53,079 nucleotides of DNA, taken from Caldisericota bacterium (GTDB lineage Bacteria; Caldisericota; JANLFM01). Position numbers and translations under genes: made by a program. Location of the stretch: NCBI GenBank assembly GCA_024655865.1, contig JANLFM010000012.1, positions 1-53,079 of the forward strand, given 5' to 3'. Below, in pieces: positions 52,405-53,079 of the stretch (positions are counted from its first letter, which is position 1; every line of letters begins with the position of its first letter). A model generated the notes under the pieces. That model saw nothing but the letters and a program-made list of their open reading frames with translations. It did not search any database and was not told where the DNA came from.

Positions 52405-53016
52405 ATGGTGGAATGGAAGGACTTTCAGCCTGACGAGTTATTGATCTGGTTTGATTCCCTGATCCCCTCGACAGGGAAGGGTCTGGATCTGGGCAGCGGT
52501 TCAGGGAAAAATTCTTTGTATTTGGCCTCGAAAGGCTTAAACGTGCAGGCTGTTGATATTTCCCGAAAGGCTTTGAATCTCCTCAAAGAGCAGGCACAGA
52601 TGCTCGGTTTAAAAGTGTGGACCTTCCGGCAGGACATGTACCAGTTCCCCATTGAAGAAAACAAGTACGATGTAATTCTGTGCCTCTGGTCTCTAATGTT
52701 CCTTGAGCCGATAAAAATTCAGGAGTTTTCCCGGAGGCTCATTGATGGACTATCCCCAGGTGGACTTCTTTTCTGTTCCGTATTTACCACTCAGGATCCC
52801 AGCTATTTCTCGGCAGAAAGAATGCTCAAGAGGGTCTCAGAGAGGCTCTTTGAAAGTAAAGATCAAAGATATCTTTATTTTTTCGCTCCCGGGGAATTAG
52901 AAAGTTATTTTAAGGATTTGCAGATTATCTTTTATGCTGAGGGACACTCTCTTGACTTCAAACATTCACTCTCTCATCGTCATGGCTGGGCCCAGCTTTT
53001 AGCCCGAAAGGGTTAG
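52405..53016 (+). CDS. Class I SAM-dependent methyltransferase
   Basis: 203 residues from ATG 52405; a longer in-frame ATG at 52321 would include the promoter region. Motif I is GLDLGSGSGKNS, acidic loop VDIS, and motif post-I YDVILCLWSLMFL. It resembles TehB/UbiE-like small-molecule methyltransferases; the substrate is unknown. It diverges from usp-gntR and ends directly against the partial tRNA-Leu on the opposite strand. Confidence 0.86.
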   Translation: MVEWKDFQPDELLIWFDSLIPSTGKGLDLGSGSGKNSLYLASKGLNVQAVDISRKALNLLKEQAQMLGLKVWTFRQDMYQFPIEENKYDVILCLWSLMFLEPIKIQEFSRRLIDGLSPGGLLFCSVFTTQDPSYFSAERMLKRVSERLFESKDQRYLYFFAPGELESYFKDLQIIFYAEGHSLDFKHSLSHRHGWAQLLARKG

Positions 53017-53079
53017 TGCCGGGGACCGGAATCGAACCGGTACGGGCTTATCGCCCAGCGGACTTAAAATCCGCTGGGC
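53017..53079 (-). tRNA. Partial tRNA-Leu, cut by the window edge; anticodon loop appears inverted
   Basis: On the minus strand the 3' acceptor strand CCCCGGC with discriminator A, T arm ACCGG-TTCGATT-CCGGT, and a long variable arm GGGC-GATAA-GCCC identify a class II tRNA almost identical to known tRNA-Leu. CCA is not encoded. The anticodon loop reads TTTTAAG (formal anticodon TTA), while the opposite strand reads CTTAAAA, the normal Leu(UAA) loop. The last 27 bases are a perfect palindrome around the loop, so the end is probably a fold-back artefact. Confidence 0.75.

Noticed and set aside
53053-53079. Suppressor tRNA with anticodon TTA reading UAA
   Set aside because: The loop lies in a perfect palindrome ending at the window edge and is the reverse complement of the usual Leu(UAA) loop; TAA is used as a real stop codon here. 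An artefact is more likely.

Overview
The window is a gene-dense bacterial core-genome segment. Nearly every base lies in a gene, and no stretch without a gene exceeds about 200 bases. I see no insertion sequence, prophage or CRISPR array. About 52 protein genes, one complete tRNA and one partial tRNA are supported. Gene content and order resemble the Firmicutes/Clostridia pattern (rpmF-plsX-acpP-rnc-ftsY-ylxM-ffh-rpsP-khpA-ylqD-rimM-trmD-rplS-lepB-rnhB-yraN-comM-dprA, then rpsB-tsf-pyrH-frr; prfB-ftsE-ftsX-M23-ctpA; hflX beside a YnbB-type lyase). However, smc and dxr are missing from their usual places, EF-Ts is short, and there is an archaeal-type Clp1 kinase. I read it as a deep-branching Gram-positive-like lineage or a candidate phylum; I cannot name the species.

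Layout. 1-4640: a PAS histidine kinase cut by the left edge, a flavodoxin-like protein, a Xer tyrosine recombinase with a dif-like 11-6-11 inverted repeat just upstream, and a convergent PflX-type radical SAM protein. 4771-9952 (minus): csp, htrA, MEMO1-family protein, purA, a FAD-dependent dehydrogenase and tRNA-Pro(GGG). 9972-15463 (minus): rodZ-like, rimO, ridA, ExeA-like ATPase, a small unknown protein, cmk, der. lexA diverges from rodZ. 16141-27064 (minus): hpf, secA, prfB, an exported unknown, ftsE, ftsX, M23 hydrolase activator, ctpA, hflX, ynbB. 27140-38500 (minus): rpsB, tsf, pyrH, frr, a small unknown, a degenerate UppS homologue, cdsA, rseP, ispG, a GT2 glycosyltransferase, a degenerate PtsI-like barrel protein, the Clp1-like kinase, a triple-GAF diguanylate cyclase and rsmI. 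38642-51061 (minus): an 18-gene yceD-to-dprA block for lipid, ribosome, SRP and DNA-uptake functions. 51128-52302: a GntR regulator and a universal stress protein. 52405-53016: a divergent methyltransferase. 53017-53079: a partial tRNA-Leu at the right edge.

The genes are mainly housekeeping: translation and ribosome maturation, protein targeting and export, cell division and wall remodelling, envelope quality control (htrA, rseP, ctpA), isoprenoid and phospholipid synthesis, and DNA processing. Several convincing sigma70-type promoters (17-bp spacers) place the -10 box only 6-11 bases before the start codon, so leaderless or near-leaderless mRNAs appear common.

The parts that most deserve a second look are: the dif-like site abutting the Xer gene; the degenerate UppS at the uppS locus; the cluster of PtsI-like pseudoenzyme, Clp1-like polynucleotide kinase and GAF-GGDEF cyclase; the perfect 11-bp tandem repeat before htrA; the structured rpsB leader; an rnc gene without a normal start codon; and a fold-back palindrome at the right end that inverts the tRNA-Leu anticodon loop and is probably an assembly artefact.
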